DNA of 64,000 nt from Oryzias latipes (taxonomy: Eukaryota; Chordata; Actinopteri; Beloniformes; Adrianichthyidae): positions 21,670,604-21,734,603 of the forward strand of contig NC_019871.2 in the NCBI RefSeq assembly GCF_002234675.1. Direction: 5' to 3'. The notes under the pieces were generated by a model that did no database searches, was not told the DNA's origin, and saw only the letters and a program-made list of their open reading frames with translations. The translations under genes and the position numbers were made by a program. The number at the start of each line of letters is the position of its first letter. The stretch's first letter is position 1. Positions 14,299 through 25,570 of the stretch are shown one piece after another.

Positions 14299-15580
14299 AG
14301 GTAACGCAGCAATGTGCCATCTTCTCTTTTCCTGCATCTGAGCTTGTGTATAATGGACAGGGCAGATCGGGGAGCTTGTGCAATGCGCATGCGCTCCGTT
14401 GTGACGTCACAAAAGCTCATTCATTCAAACCGAAAGTCTTTGCGACAGTTTGATTGACAGCAATTTAAAAGGAAAAATATTCAGAAATGCAAAGATGAAA
14501 TGACCTTTTATCACATAAATTCTAATTCATAAGAAAAATGCCACATGTACATGACAAAAACTCAAAAAATATTATTTTCATTGGAGGGGGACTTTGTTGA
14601 TCAGCTGTTAGGAACAAAATAAATTTAGTAAGAATTTGATATTTTGGAAAAAATTAAACATTAGAAAATTGAGAGACATACCTCACACTTCATGTTTTGT
14701 TGGGTTTAAGCACTTTAGCAAATGCAGAATTTCAAACTCAACTGGTCATATCATTGTAAGCATCTTCCCTGAATCAAGTAGCTGGAGTCGCATACCTCTA
14801 CCTGCAGGAGGGATCTTCCTGGAGAAGTACAGCATCCTTCATGCATGCATCTCAGCATCAAGCTTGCGATGCTTAATCTACTTTTTCACTATGGCAACAA
14901 ATGAACCCCTTCTCCTCTCCTTTCTCTATTCCTGGCTCGTGGCATGCTCTAATAAAGAGCCTTCGTCCTCCTCACGGGTCACCCACTCTCTCTCGATGAA
15001 TGGTCTGTCTCCCTGTCTCTATCTCAAATCACACCTACCTCCAAGATACCATCTGGAGATAGAAACTGATAGAGTTAAGCCTGGTAAGAGATCTATGAGG
15101 CGACCAAGATGGATGTACAGGATGGAAGGGGGTTTAAAGCTTAGCTATGACAAGGCTTGGATTAATTTGTCAGCCAAATGCATTTGGGATTAGTAGACCA
15201 TTAAAAGAGCATAGACATATATAAGTGCACACTTACATAGCTGCACACATTCCCACACTTCTCCTAATACATGATGGCTGGACATGGCTTTACTGATGGC
15301 CTTACTAACACCAACCCATGTCTGTCACATTCTGACTCTTCTGAGCTTGTTTTGACCATATAAAAAAAGTTACATGGAAAAATAATCATTTCTGCTGTTG
15401 AAAACATAAAAAAGCCAAACAGCTTGTTTTGTCGGCCATGACTGAAGGTTAAATTTTTTACCTTCAATTATACATGGTAAAAACAATCAAATGTATCATA
15501 GATGTGAATTCCAATGTTTGTAATCTAAAACCGTTCATGGAAAGGATTTAGTCTCTGATCCATCCATCCATCCATCTGTA
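14299..15580. other. intergenic, one unassigned long ORF
   Basis: A 185-codon plus-strand frame runs 14636-15193. It shows no domain, no recognisable similarity and no splice or promoter context, so I treat it as a chance frame. Confidence 0.4.
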
Positions 15581-15581
15581 T

Positions 15582-15790
15582 CCCTTGTGCTATCCTAGGC
15601 ACTTTAACATTGGGAGTTGGGTCATCTAGACCCACTAGACGGTGCTCTGAACCTTTTTTCTTCAATGATTTGTGATCTTCACTGGTGTCCATGGATTACA
15701 TGAAATCTTTCCACCTTTATCCACCTTTATCATGGTAGGGAGAACACGTCAATGTAAGGGTGGGGTCATCTAAGATAGCACAAGGGTTAA
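15582..15790 (-). mobile_element. TTAA-flanked palindromic MITE (family M), full copy, opposite orientation
   Basis: It is the reverse-orientation counterpart of 14090-14298: CCCTTGTGCTATCCTAGGC at the left and GATAGCACAAGGGTTAA at the right. The left TTAA has decayed. Confidence 0.78.
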
Positions 15791-16299
15791 ACAGTCAGAT
15801 AGAGCCACAGTATGACAAAACATTAAGCAGGCCAGGACCAGAACTATACAGTTGTCTCAGAGGGAGTGTTGTGCTCAATGAAAACAGACAAGGAGCTGAA
15901 ATGCAGAGAGTGAGTATTTATTTACAGTTAGAATAACAGAAAATCAGAGATCAATTAAAAGAAATGTATCTATTGTCCATCTTCAATGCAAGTGTTCAAA
16001 AGTCCAGTTTCATGAGGTTCAATGTGAGCCCAGTTACTTGACCACACATGCATAGCCAATGCAACCATCAGCTGAACTGTCTGGACACATAAATAGAAGT
16101 ATTGGGAAAATAAACGCCATGATAAAAAATAGGCAATCATTCACCAGTTCCCTGTTGTAATTTATACAGCACTTGCACAACCCTGGCACGCATGAAGCAA
16201 TGTGCGGACTACTTACCCAGCTTCCATATGCAGAAGTAAAAGGTAAAAACACTCAGATGCATTGTAAACATGAATCCCAATTTCTCATTAGAAGCCCTA

Positions 16300-16406
16300 T
16301 AGCTGTGTGTAAGATAAGATAAGATAAGATATTCCTTTATTAGTCCCACGATGGGAACTAATAAAGGAATATCTTATCTTATCTTATCTTATCTTATACA
16401 CAGCTA
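16300..16406. repeat. near-perfect palindrome (hairpin repeat)
   Basis: Arms of about 48 bp built from GATAA units (TAGCTGTGTGTAAGATAAGA.. and its inverse ending ..ATACACAGCTA) flank the loop CCCACGATGGGAA. It would fold into one long hairpin. Confidence 0.8.
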
Positions 16407-16816
16407 TATATATATTGTTCTTTTTTCAAAATCAAAATTTGTTCACTTCATGTGGCTCCTCTTAAAGCCCACATGCACCCATATGGGTCAAGCCCCCCAA
16501 TTGTAGGGGCATTTGGAGGTGTAGGGTTGTTTGAAATAGTTGTTTTAAGGGCTAACCCTTACCCTTGTGGCGGAGGGCACCGCATCCCTCTGCCACAAGG
16601 GTGTTCTGCGTCGCGCTGTGTCACAGAGGAGAAGCACGTTTCTTCATGTGGGTGTGCTCTGATGCACAGAAGTTTACATTTAAACCTAAATAACTAATTT
16701 TTGTTTTAGCATGACCTTTTTAAAGTTATAAAACCATTATTGCTGTGTATTTCTGAGCGCTAGCAGCTCTGCTATTTTTTATAGATATGAGAGCAGTGGG
16801 ACTGGAGAGGCTGTTG

Positions 16817-16930
16817 ATGGTTGGTTGGTTGGTTGGTTGGTTGGTTGGTTGGTTGGTTGGTTGGTTGGTTGGTTGGTTGGTTGGTTGGTTGGTTGGTTGG
16901 TTGGTTGGTTGGTTGGTTGGTTGGTTGGTT
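16817..16930 (+). repeat. (TTGG)n microsatellite
   Basis: About 28 uninterrupted TTGG tetranucleotides. The long translated frames over it (NQPT repeats) are artefacts. Confidence 0.95.
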
Positions 16931-18412
16931 TGTAAATAATGATGATGGGTGAGACTAAGATGGGAAAAACATCTCAGTTTCAAAATTCTGGATGTTTTTC
17001 ATTGCCTCTCACAAGCACTTAAGAGGGTGATGCCACATTTTAGAAAGATGTTGTAAATAGTCTCGCAGCTGGGTTGCTTTGAATAATAATCTTTCGATAG
17101 CATTGCTATAGAACAACAGAAACTAATGTTGATGAAATTGATTTGCAGCAGTTAGGTGGTGGAGTGATTCTGTTTCCATTGATCCAGATTATGTCTTGTG
17201 TTTAGTGATGCTCACATCACCACTCAGATGCGACAGCATGGTTAGTGATCAGTTGAATGCCCCGAATTAAAAATATTGACTCCCTGGAATGGATTATGGG
17301 ATGTGGCTGACTGCATACCAGATGTGTGCTGCAGATTAAGCCTTTACTTTTTTTTTTCCACATTTGGTCAGAAAATGTAGACTTTAAAGGTTTCGGTCTC
17401 CTAATTCGAACACATCATAATCCCTCATCTGTTTATTTGCTCCAGTTTGCCTGAATAAAAGTGCAATAGGAGGTAAATTTTGTTATTTCATTATTATTTT
17501 ACAAATCAATTGTATTAGTTTCTACCAACGTGCTTGTCATTAGGTCTCATAAGAATTTAGTTTTTACAAATTTTTCAACCTGTTTGTATATATTTTTTTT
17601 TCACATTTACTTTTCTCATAGTTGGAAAAACAGGGTATTAACTTTACCTGTTCATCAACAAAAATGTACAAATTGATATCAAATTCCACACAGAAACAGT
17701 CACACCTTCATTTCACTTCCAATTTGCATCAATAAATAAAATGAAATAAACACAAATGATAAAAGTAAATGATATGTGATTGAAGGATACATAGAATCTG
17801 ACAGTTACAGTCCTGCTGGCTTCCTTTAGAAATATAATCTGACATTGAGGATGTTAAGCAGAGCTTGTGAGCTACACTTTCTGCCATGAATAGCAAGACA
17901 ACCCCCTGGTTGCTAAAAAGGGAGATTACAGTCACACAACGTGCCTGGTGAAACATACCAACAGTGTTATGTTTGTGTAATCAGTGAACATGGTGTTCAT
18001 CACATGCACGCTATATTTATGTAATAACTGTCTTATTGTATAGTATTCCTTTACAAATGACAGAAAACAGATGTAACAGCTGGTAAATCAGAGGCATTTT
18101 AAAGTAAGAGTGGATTTCTGTGATTGCTTCAGACATGTAGCCGATTTGCAAGATTGTCATTTTCGTGCAATATTTCCACTAATTGAGATGGAAGCAGCAA
18201 GAATGTCAACAGACAAAAGGAGACCGTTTATAGGAAATTCATTTGGATTTAATGTGGTTCCTGCTTCACTGACCAAATAAAAATTGTTTTGTAATGACAT
18301 CTATTTGTTTTGGTGGAACTAGACAAGTTTATGATATGAGACAAGAACTAGAAGAGTGCAGTAAATTTATTTTTACAGCCATCATTACATAATAAAAGCA
18401 TTTCTCATATTT
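16931..18412. other. intergenic, nothing supported
   Basis: AT-rich sequence without exons, RNA genes or clear repeats that I can identify. Confidence 0.5.
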
Positions 18413-19418
18413 AAGACCCACTTCGATCTTTGATCTTTTTTCAAAGCATTTCCAGTGGTCTTTTAATTTCTGTTATGCTGTTTTTAGACAAATAGAAAAA
18501 TCTGTGTTGTTTTCCAGAACATAGTTTCTGCAGAACAGCAGCAGTTCATTAGAAATTCACCTCTGAGTCCTACCAATGGCTAGAAAGGGCTGGCCTACAG
18601 GACAGCACTGAAGCGCTCATCCTGGCAGCTCAGGAACAAGCCCTGAGCACCAGAGCCATAGAGGCTCAGATCTACCACACCAGACAAGACCCAAGGTGTA
18701 GGCTGTGCAAAGTGGCACCTGAAACAATCCAGCATATAACTGCAGGGTGTAAGATGCTGGCAGGGAAAGCATACATGGAGCGCCACGACCAAGTGGCTGG
18801 AATAATATACAGGAACATGTGTGCAGAATATGAACTGAAAACCCCAAGGTCAAAATTGGAAACGCCTCCGAAGGTGGTAGAGAATGAGAGGGCAAAGATC
18901 CTGTGGGACTTCCAGATCCAGACTGATAGGATGGTAATGGCGAACCAACCAGACATTGTAGTGGTGGATAAAGAACAGAGGAAAGCCGTTGTGGTGAATG
19001 TGGCAGTGCTAAGCGATGGGAACATCAGGAAGAAGGAACATGAGAAACTGGAGAAATACCAGGGACTCAGAGAAGAACTGGAGAAAGCCTGGAAAGTGAA
19101 GGTGACAGTGGTGCCTGTGGTAATTGGAGCACTCGGGGCAGTAACCCCCAAGCTGGAGGAGTGGCTACAACAGATACCTGCAAAGACCTCAGACCTCTCA
19201 GTCCAGAAAAGCTCAGTGCTAGGAACAGCTGAGATACTGCGCAGGACCCTCAAGCTCCCAGGCCTCTGGTAGAGGACCCGAGCTTGGAGGAGAAACCACC
19301 CACGGAGGGTGAGAGGGATGTTTTTTTTAATATATATTTATTTCCTCCAATATAATAGAAATTCCACAAAAAGAAGTTTTAAAAAAAAAGCATGATTTCA
19401 ATTGGAGTGGGTCTTTGA
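18413..19418 (+). mobile_element. TIR element family A, split by a LINE insertion
   Basis: The left part begins AAGACCCACTTCGATC and runs to about 18565. The right part (from about 19320) ends GGAGTGGGTCTTT. A retroelement fragment occupies the middle, so this family was present before that LINE insertion. Confidence 0.55.
18571..19272 (+). pseudogene. 3' fragment of a non-LTR retrotransposon ORF with restriction-like endonuclease domain
   Basis: The open frame runs from about 18571 to the TAG after 19269. It has a CRLCKVAPETIQHITAGC zinc knuckle (CxxC..H..C). A PD-(D/E)xK-like endonuclease segment follows: QPDIVVVDKEQRKAVVVNVA, then KKEHEKLEKYQGLREELEKAW. The frame ends LRRTLKLPGLW. This order, zinc finger then nuclease at the C-terminus, is that of R2/R4/Dong/Rex6-type LINEs. 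The reverse transcriptase is missing, as expected from 5' truncation. The frame is still open over about 233 codons, so the insertion is not very old. Confidence 0.75.
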
Positions 19419-20136
19419 AAATGATGTATTTCTACATTTAAATAAAAACAAAATTTTTAATTGAATCTTGCTTGAGAAAGAGCCGCCTTACTTCAAGATC
19501 TAATGAATTGCCAGACATATACCATGACAGAAGCATCATAGATGAGAAGCCTACTGCAAAGATGTGGGTTAAGTATGCATTATCTTTGTTGCACAGTTTT
19601 ACTTTTCCAATGTTAGCTGGAGAAAAACAAATTTCAGTTTGTCCTCGGAGCTGCTCCAGATCCAGCATGAATACAAACAAGCAGCTTCAACATCAACATA
19701 AACTGTCAAAGCTGTCATGGAGTCTCTGACTATCTGAATGCTCTGAAAACAGACACACAACACCTCAGGGGGGGCGGCTACCCTATGATCACGGGTACAA
19801 AATCCCTGCAGAAGCTAAGATATGCATTTAAATGACCAATTTACCCACACTATAAACTGAATTCAACTGTTTAAGGACTGTTTGCTGTTTTATCGAAATG
19901 TGTGACATTTAATGTTGAGTTGGTGCTAAAACATATTTTCTAAATTCCAAACATGTTCAGAAAATGCATCTTTCCTACACTGGATGGTTTTCAATGAAAA
20001 ACATTGCAAAAATAAACCAATGTATATTCAGTTGATCCACTCATTCCCCAGAATTTTTTCTGTTTTAGTTGAAGAGCAGCCCTTTTCAATGATTGTGTAA
20101 AGACTTTCTCAAATCTTCTTTCACTTTCAGCTTCTC

Positions 20137-20362
20137 CCATCAGGGGTTTCGCCACAGCGAAACAACCCTCCCTTGAGGACGAGTCGCATGGTTAACTTGG
20201 CAATGTTTTTATGCCGGATGCCCTTCCTGATGCAACCCTCTCAATCTAACTGGGCTTGGGACTGGCACAGCAGCAGAGAAGGAAATAGGGAGCAGCTTGG
20301 ATTTGAACCCTGGTTCCAAGGATGGAAGGCACTGCAAACCAGCACGAGCTAAACCGGCCCCC
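20137..20362 (-). mobile_element. SINE-like repeat
   Basis: Read on the minus strand it begins GGGGCCGGTTTAGCTCGTGC and has GGTTCAAATCC, resembling tRNA A and B boxes. It continues with the fish repeat phrase GGAAGGGCATCCGGCATAAA. Confidence 0.55.
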
Positions 20363-20987
20363 AAAGACTTTCTCAAATAACAATAATAATAAACTTTATT
20401 AATATTGCACTTTTTGAAATCAAGATAAGAAAGTGCTGTGCAATAAACATAGGAATTAAAAACAGTATACAGTACGACAAAATAAAACACAGGACACACA
20501 CAAAACAGTGATAAACAGTAATAAAAAATTAATAGTGTTAGGAAGTGCATAAGTGGTCAAGAAAAAGTTTAGAGTAACCGAATAATTAGATTATACTGCA
20601 ATAAAATTGTGTATTTTAACCCAAAGAAGTACATTTCTGAATTTCTGTTCCTTCTGGCAAACAGTGTGCAGGATTGTTTTTATGTCACATGATCAGAGGG
20701 TTCCTTTAAATACAAATGAGTTTCCAGGCAAAAATGATTTCCTTTGCAAAGAATTTTTAAAACTGATAACTGTCTTGAGTCAGATTATGGTTGCACACTA
20801 TTTCCATTAAGAAGAAAATATGTTTGAAAAATGCCCGTTTCACCTTCAGAGTGGTATTAAACAGCTTCTTATGTGGCCTAGCTCTACTTTACCAGAAAAG
20901 ACAAATATAATGAAAATATCCACTGTATTTGCATAAATATATGGTAGATCCTCTGACCATGACACAGATATGAAAACACTGAGCCCT

Positions 20988-21089
20988 TTAACCCTTGTGC
21001 TATCCTAGGCACTTTAACATTGGGAATGGGGTCATCTAGACCCCACAAGACAGTGCGCTGAACCTTTTTTCTTCAATGATTTGTGAACA
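20988..21089 (+). mobile_element. MITE family M, right-truncated copy
   Basis: TTAACCCTTGTGCTATCCTA through CAATGATTTGTGA matches half of the 15582 and 46505 copies, then breaks off. Confidence 0.65.
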
Positions 21090-21109
21090 CTTAACACTTC
21101 AAATTCAAA

Positions 21110-21262
21110 TAGTCCCACAATTCAAAGTGTTGCACATCAGCGCAAGGCTACTTTTTCGCTTCAGAATCCGGAGTGGAATTGCGTTAGTTATCCAGTCGAA
21201 GAGTTATGGTAAGTGAAAGAAAATCAACACTGGAGCTAAAGCTTTGGCGATAAAGGGTTAAA
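21110..21262 (+). repeat. dispersed repeat family C, copy 2
   Basis: It ends CAACACTGGAGCTAAAGCTT then GATAAAGGGTTAA, as at 6700-6895, and directly follows the truncated MITE. Confidence 0.5.
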
Positions 21263-22539
21263 CACTATCTACCATAATTTTTTTGGTTAAATTGACCAAA
21301 TAAAGAAACAAACATAAATTAAGGGACACAAACTTAACACCTTAACAACTTAACACCACAAAGAAAATACCCTAGAATAATGTCTGACCAATCTCTTCTG
21401 GAAGGCCAGCTGTTTGTATTTACCACCTTCTGATTGCTGAGTGAGTGATGCACCTCTGCTTCACTTAAAAAAAAGGGATCACAGTGCCCTCTAGTGTCCC
21501 CTTAAGGGAAACGAAGCATCCAGGGGCCTTTACATAATGTCACATGGACGCAAGAATGTAAAGTAGTTAAACCCCTTTAAGAGGCTGTGACTTCCTAAAG
21601 ATTAAATCCATCATAAGTTAAAGGTTTCTCTCTAAAATGGAGTTCATTCTGTCTGGGGCGCCCCGCAGGCAGGTTCATCCTGTGACAGTCATTCCTCTGC
21701 GCTCCACGCCGTTCCTGCTGCAAGATAAGCTGCATCCCGTGCCTGGCAACAGCAGCATGTGACTAGCCTGTGAGGCTGAAGTTTGCGCGGATGACTTTCT
21801 GCCCCCGAGCTTGAACGCACCGGTATGCAGGACTTGAGCCGGCCAAAAATGTGAAGGAGAACAACCTCCAACCCCTTTTGATGTACTCTTACTATGTGGT
21901 ACACGATTGGGAAGTTTTTTTACTTCTTGTGATTTTAAAGTGATCAATTTTTTAGTATTTTGCATTGATGTTAAACTAAATTATTGGCATCATTTTCTTT
22001 AAAAATTATCTTTACAAAGATTCAGGTAAAAGGGACTTTAAACTCTTGGGTTGTTTTCCTTTTTTTACAGCAGAAAAAATCCTTTAAAAACGTTATCTTT
22101 CTGGTCTCATTTTGCTTACCGTAGAATTATGGTGGGATTATTGGATTGTTTCAGGCAGCTGTCAGAATGAAAGTTTTTCTTTTTCACTAAAGCTCTGCCA
22201 CTGTGACTAACAAGGTGCCCCACCTGCCTGCTTTTTTTATTTGCCATGAAATCAATTCATTGTAGAAGGACGGAGCTACGGGATGACTGAGAGGAAAAGC
22301 AGCTAAAACGAACATGTTTTCTTGCTGGAGGGAAACAAATTCTTGCCCTTCATTGCATGTCTCTAAGAATCGAACTTTATGCTTCTTATTCTCCTGTAGT
22401 TCATACCTGCTGACAACATTAGTGGGTTTTTATCAGATTCTGAAATTGACTATGTTACTAAAGTTTCTGACAACAGAATTTTTTTAACTAATATTTTCAT
22501 TTCTTTTTATTTATAACATTTAGACCAACTGTAAATTAT

Positions 22540-22960
22540 AATGCAGTGGTGCGGATGTATATTCAATTCTAATTGGCTGCAGGGTGTCCGTTAAAAGGGC
22601 ATCTAAAAAAGGAGTTCCGGTCACAACAGCAAGACGGTAAAACAGATCTGTCTTTTAAATGACTGCATGATGGACATGCCAGTAGCTCTGTTTTACCATC
22701 AACAGTAATGTCAACAGTAAATTTATAGTTTATAAATGGTTCATTGCCTGTCTTTCTGTAATGCTCACCTTATTGCTTGATACAAGCTGAAAATGTGTTT
22801 ATAAAATATTGTGTTATTGTTTAATGAAAGACAATGTTTGTTTGTTGATCCACATTTAATGTTCAGAGTTAATAGTGGATATTTCTTTAATAAAGCGATC
22901 TAGGAAACGACTTGTGAACTTTTTCTCTTTGAAACAAACTTTTCCTTCATCATCTGGACA
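22540..22960 (+). repeat. dispersed repeat family E, copy 1
   Basis: It shares ATTCTAATTGGCTGC, GGAGTTCCGGTCA, CATCATCTGGACAAATACAAG and GGTAAGAGGTTA-type phrases with 51190-51400. There is no ORF of note. Confidence 0.45.
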
Positions 22961-23169
22961 AATACAAGAGGTAAGAGGTTAAAATTTCCCTCTGAAACGA
23001 TGCTCTGTGTCACTTAACATAACGTTTAGCATACATGCCACTTTCCTGCGCTGGTTGGTCCCATACACTGTAAAAACAATGGACAAATCGAGGTGTGACG
23101 TCACCCATAGAAAATTCCCTACCTCATTCTATTGCAAAATGAGGCAAAATCCCTCACCACTGCTTCCTT

Positions 23170-23430
23170 ATACGGACACTGCTAAAAGGCCATGGTTCAC
23201 ATCCCAGCACTCTGGTTTTCTACCATGGTCCCAAAACATGCTTCAAAGGATAACCGGTGACTCTAGATTGTCCCTGGATATGAATGTCAATACGTGTGTG
23301 TGAGTGTGTGGCCCTGCGACAGACAGGGGACCTGTTCAGGGTGGACCCCACCTTCGCCCAACAGTAGCTGGGATAGGCTCCAGCAACCCCTTGAGCCCAA
23401 AAGGAATATAGCGGGTTAAGAAAAGAGGTG
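23170..23430 (+). mobile_element. SINE-like tail fragment
   Basis: It has the same body phrases as 8648-9005 (AAACATGCTTCAAAGGATAA, GCCCTGCGACAGACAGG, GCTGGGATAGGCTCCAGCA) without the tRNA-like head. Confidence 0.55.
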
Positions 23431-24275
23431 GATGGATGTCCATCATGAGAAAAAGGCATCAAAAACAGGTTAAAAACAGCAAAAACCCAATTTTCCTCGT
23501 AGTGGGTGTTTAATGATAACTTTGCTTGATGTCTATTGAGGGTGCTTTTTGGAAACTGGAAGCTTTTCACAAAAAAACGGAAATGGTTAATGATGTCATT
23601 CTGTCATTGAGTATTTCCACTTTAACAAAGACCATCATTGTTCATTTTTAAGCTGCTTCCAAACAACTGTTCTGTCTATTAATGCATATTAACTCAGCAC
23701 CACAAATTAAACACTCCCTCAATGAGGCACAGTGACATTAAAATGCCAATTCACAAAAAGTACAGTTCACTACTGCAACTGATCTCGTGGAAAGTGGGTT
23801 TCACATAGTAAATAATCCTGCTAATTTTTTTCCAATAAAAATTAAATTAAAATTTAATTTTGTTCTGCACTGCGCCACCCATCACATAATTTATCTGCCA
23901 CTAAATGATGGATTACTGAACATAATCTGGTCGTAGCAAATTCTCATTCAGTTCAGGCAATAAATGATGATGAGGTGAGAGGGGGCATCATTTCAAAAGC
24001 CCAAATCTGATTAAAACAGAAAGTTTTATCAGTTGTGGACCTCTTTATCCTCTACTCATGGCTCTCTCTCAGTCTGCTTCATTCAGTAACTACTGAACAC
24101 TTGGTCATGCGTAAATTCCTGGCTTGACTGCAGATGGGGGGTGGGGGGGTGGAGATTGGAGGGGAAAAGCATGGTAGATACACAACCACAGAAACACCCA
24201 TTTCTGCCCGAGGTACCGTGGAGCAGAGGTCAGCTAGTCTAAAGACAAAGTAGCAAAGAAACCAAGAGTATTATC

Positions 24276-24292
24276 CTGAGCATGTGATGCTC
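24276..24292 (+). promoter_or_regulatory. candidate MITF-type E-box upstream of tyr
   Basis: GAGCATGTGATGCTC contains CATGTGA, the complement of TCACATG, which fits the MITF core TCAYRTG known from tyrosinase gene promoters. It lies about 450 bp before the tyr ATG. No TATA box or start site could be fixed. Confidence 0.4.
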
Positions 24293-24742
24293 ATATTAAT
24301 GTGTGGTTGTGTGTGTTGCTGAGTGCATGAGATCTAACACGTTTTCAGAGGACAGCCCCCAAAGGGGCTCAAAGGGTAGGGAGAGAACCCGAGACTGCAG
24401 GCTGGGTTCTACGAGAGAGGAGGTGGAGGGAGGACTGGGAGCTGGTTAGATGGGAGGTTAGAGTAGAAGTAACTTTGAAATATAGAAACACCAAGAGATT
24501 TGGGGATTTTTCATTGTCTGTGTACTTTAAAGGGTATCTTCTGCATTAATTGCAGTTTAAGGCAAAGTATTGTGCTTTTGCATCTCTAAAAGTAACTTTT
24601 TAGCATCAGATCTACAAGTCTGAGCTGCTGTCACTTCTTCAAACCTTCAGCCCTATCTCACCAGAGTGGTCAGCAGGTTGTTTTTCCTGCAGGACTTTTC
24701 CTCCTTCTGAGGTCTGGACAGATGTGGGTGAATCTTTTCATC

Positions 24743-25570
24743 ATGAAGAGTCTTTTTTTGTCTGCCGTTCTGCTGCAGTTCTTTGAGACTTGTTGGAGCC
24801 AGTTTCCTCGCCCCTGTGCCAATTCAGAGGGACTGCGAACCAAGGAGTGCTGTCCAGTGTGGAGTGGAGATGGCTCACCCTGTGGGGCCCTGTCTGGTCG
24901 CGGGTTCTGTGCAGACGTCTCGGTTTCAGACGAGCCCAACGGGCCGCAGTACCCTCACAGCGGGATCGATGACAGGGAGCGCTGGCCTTTAGCTTTCTTC
25001 AACCGGACGTGTCGTTGTGCAGGAAACTATGGAGGGTTTAACTGTGGGGAATGCAGATTCGGTTACTGGGGCTCCAACTGTGCTGAGTACAGAGAGTCAG
25101 TGCGCAGGAACATCATGAGCATGTCAACTACTGAGCAGCAAAAGTTCATCTCTTATCTAAACCTGGCCAAAAACACCATCAACCCAGACTACGTCATCAC
25201 CACAGGCACAAGAGCAGAGATGGGAGAGAACGGTGAGAGCCCCATGTTCTCTGACATCAACACCTACGACCTATTTGTCTGGATACACTACTACGTGTCC
25301 AGAGACACCTTCTTGGGAGGGCCTGGGAATGTTTGGAGAGATATCGATTTTGCCCACGAGTCTGCTGCATTTCTCCCCTGGCACAGAGTCTACCTGCTTC
25401 ACTGGGAGCAGGAGATACGCAAAATCGCAGGAGATTTTAACTTTACCATCCCGTACTGGGACTGGAGGGATGCCCAGTCCTGTGAAGTCTGCACTGATAA
25501 TCTGATGGGTGGACGTAACGCCCTTAATCCAAACCTTATCAGCCCTGCTTCTGTCTTCTCCTCATGGAAG
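24743..25570 (+). CDS. tyr: tyr exon 1 (coding part)
   Basis: 276 codons: signal peptide, Cys-rich domain and CuA site, ending ...VFSSWK at GTAAGA. Confidence 0.97.

Noticed and set aside
14636..15193. 185-codon plus-strand ORF
   Set aside because: No domain, similarity, splice sites or promoter context could be recognised. Its composition looks like a chance open frame in repeat-rich DNA.
24722..24742. Upstream in-frame ATG of tyr (adds MWVNLFI)
   Set aside because: It has a poor context (C at -3). The second ATG has A at -3 and begins a normal signal peptide, giving the expected 540 aa. Not excluded.
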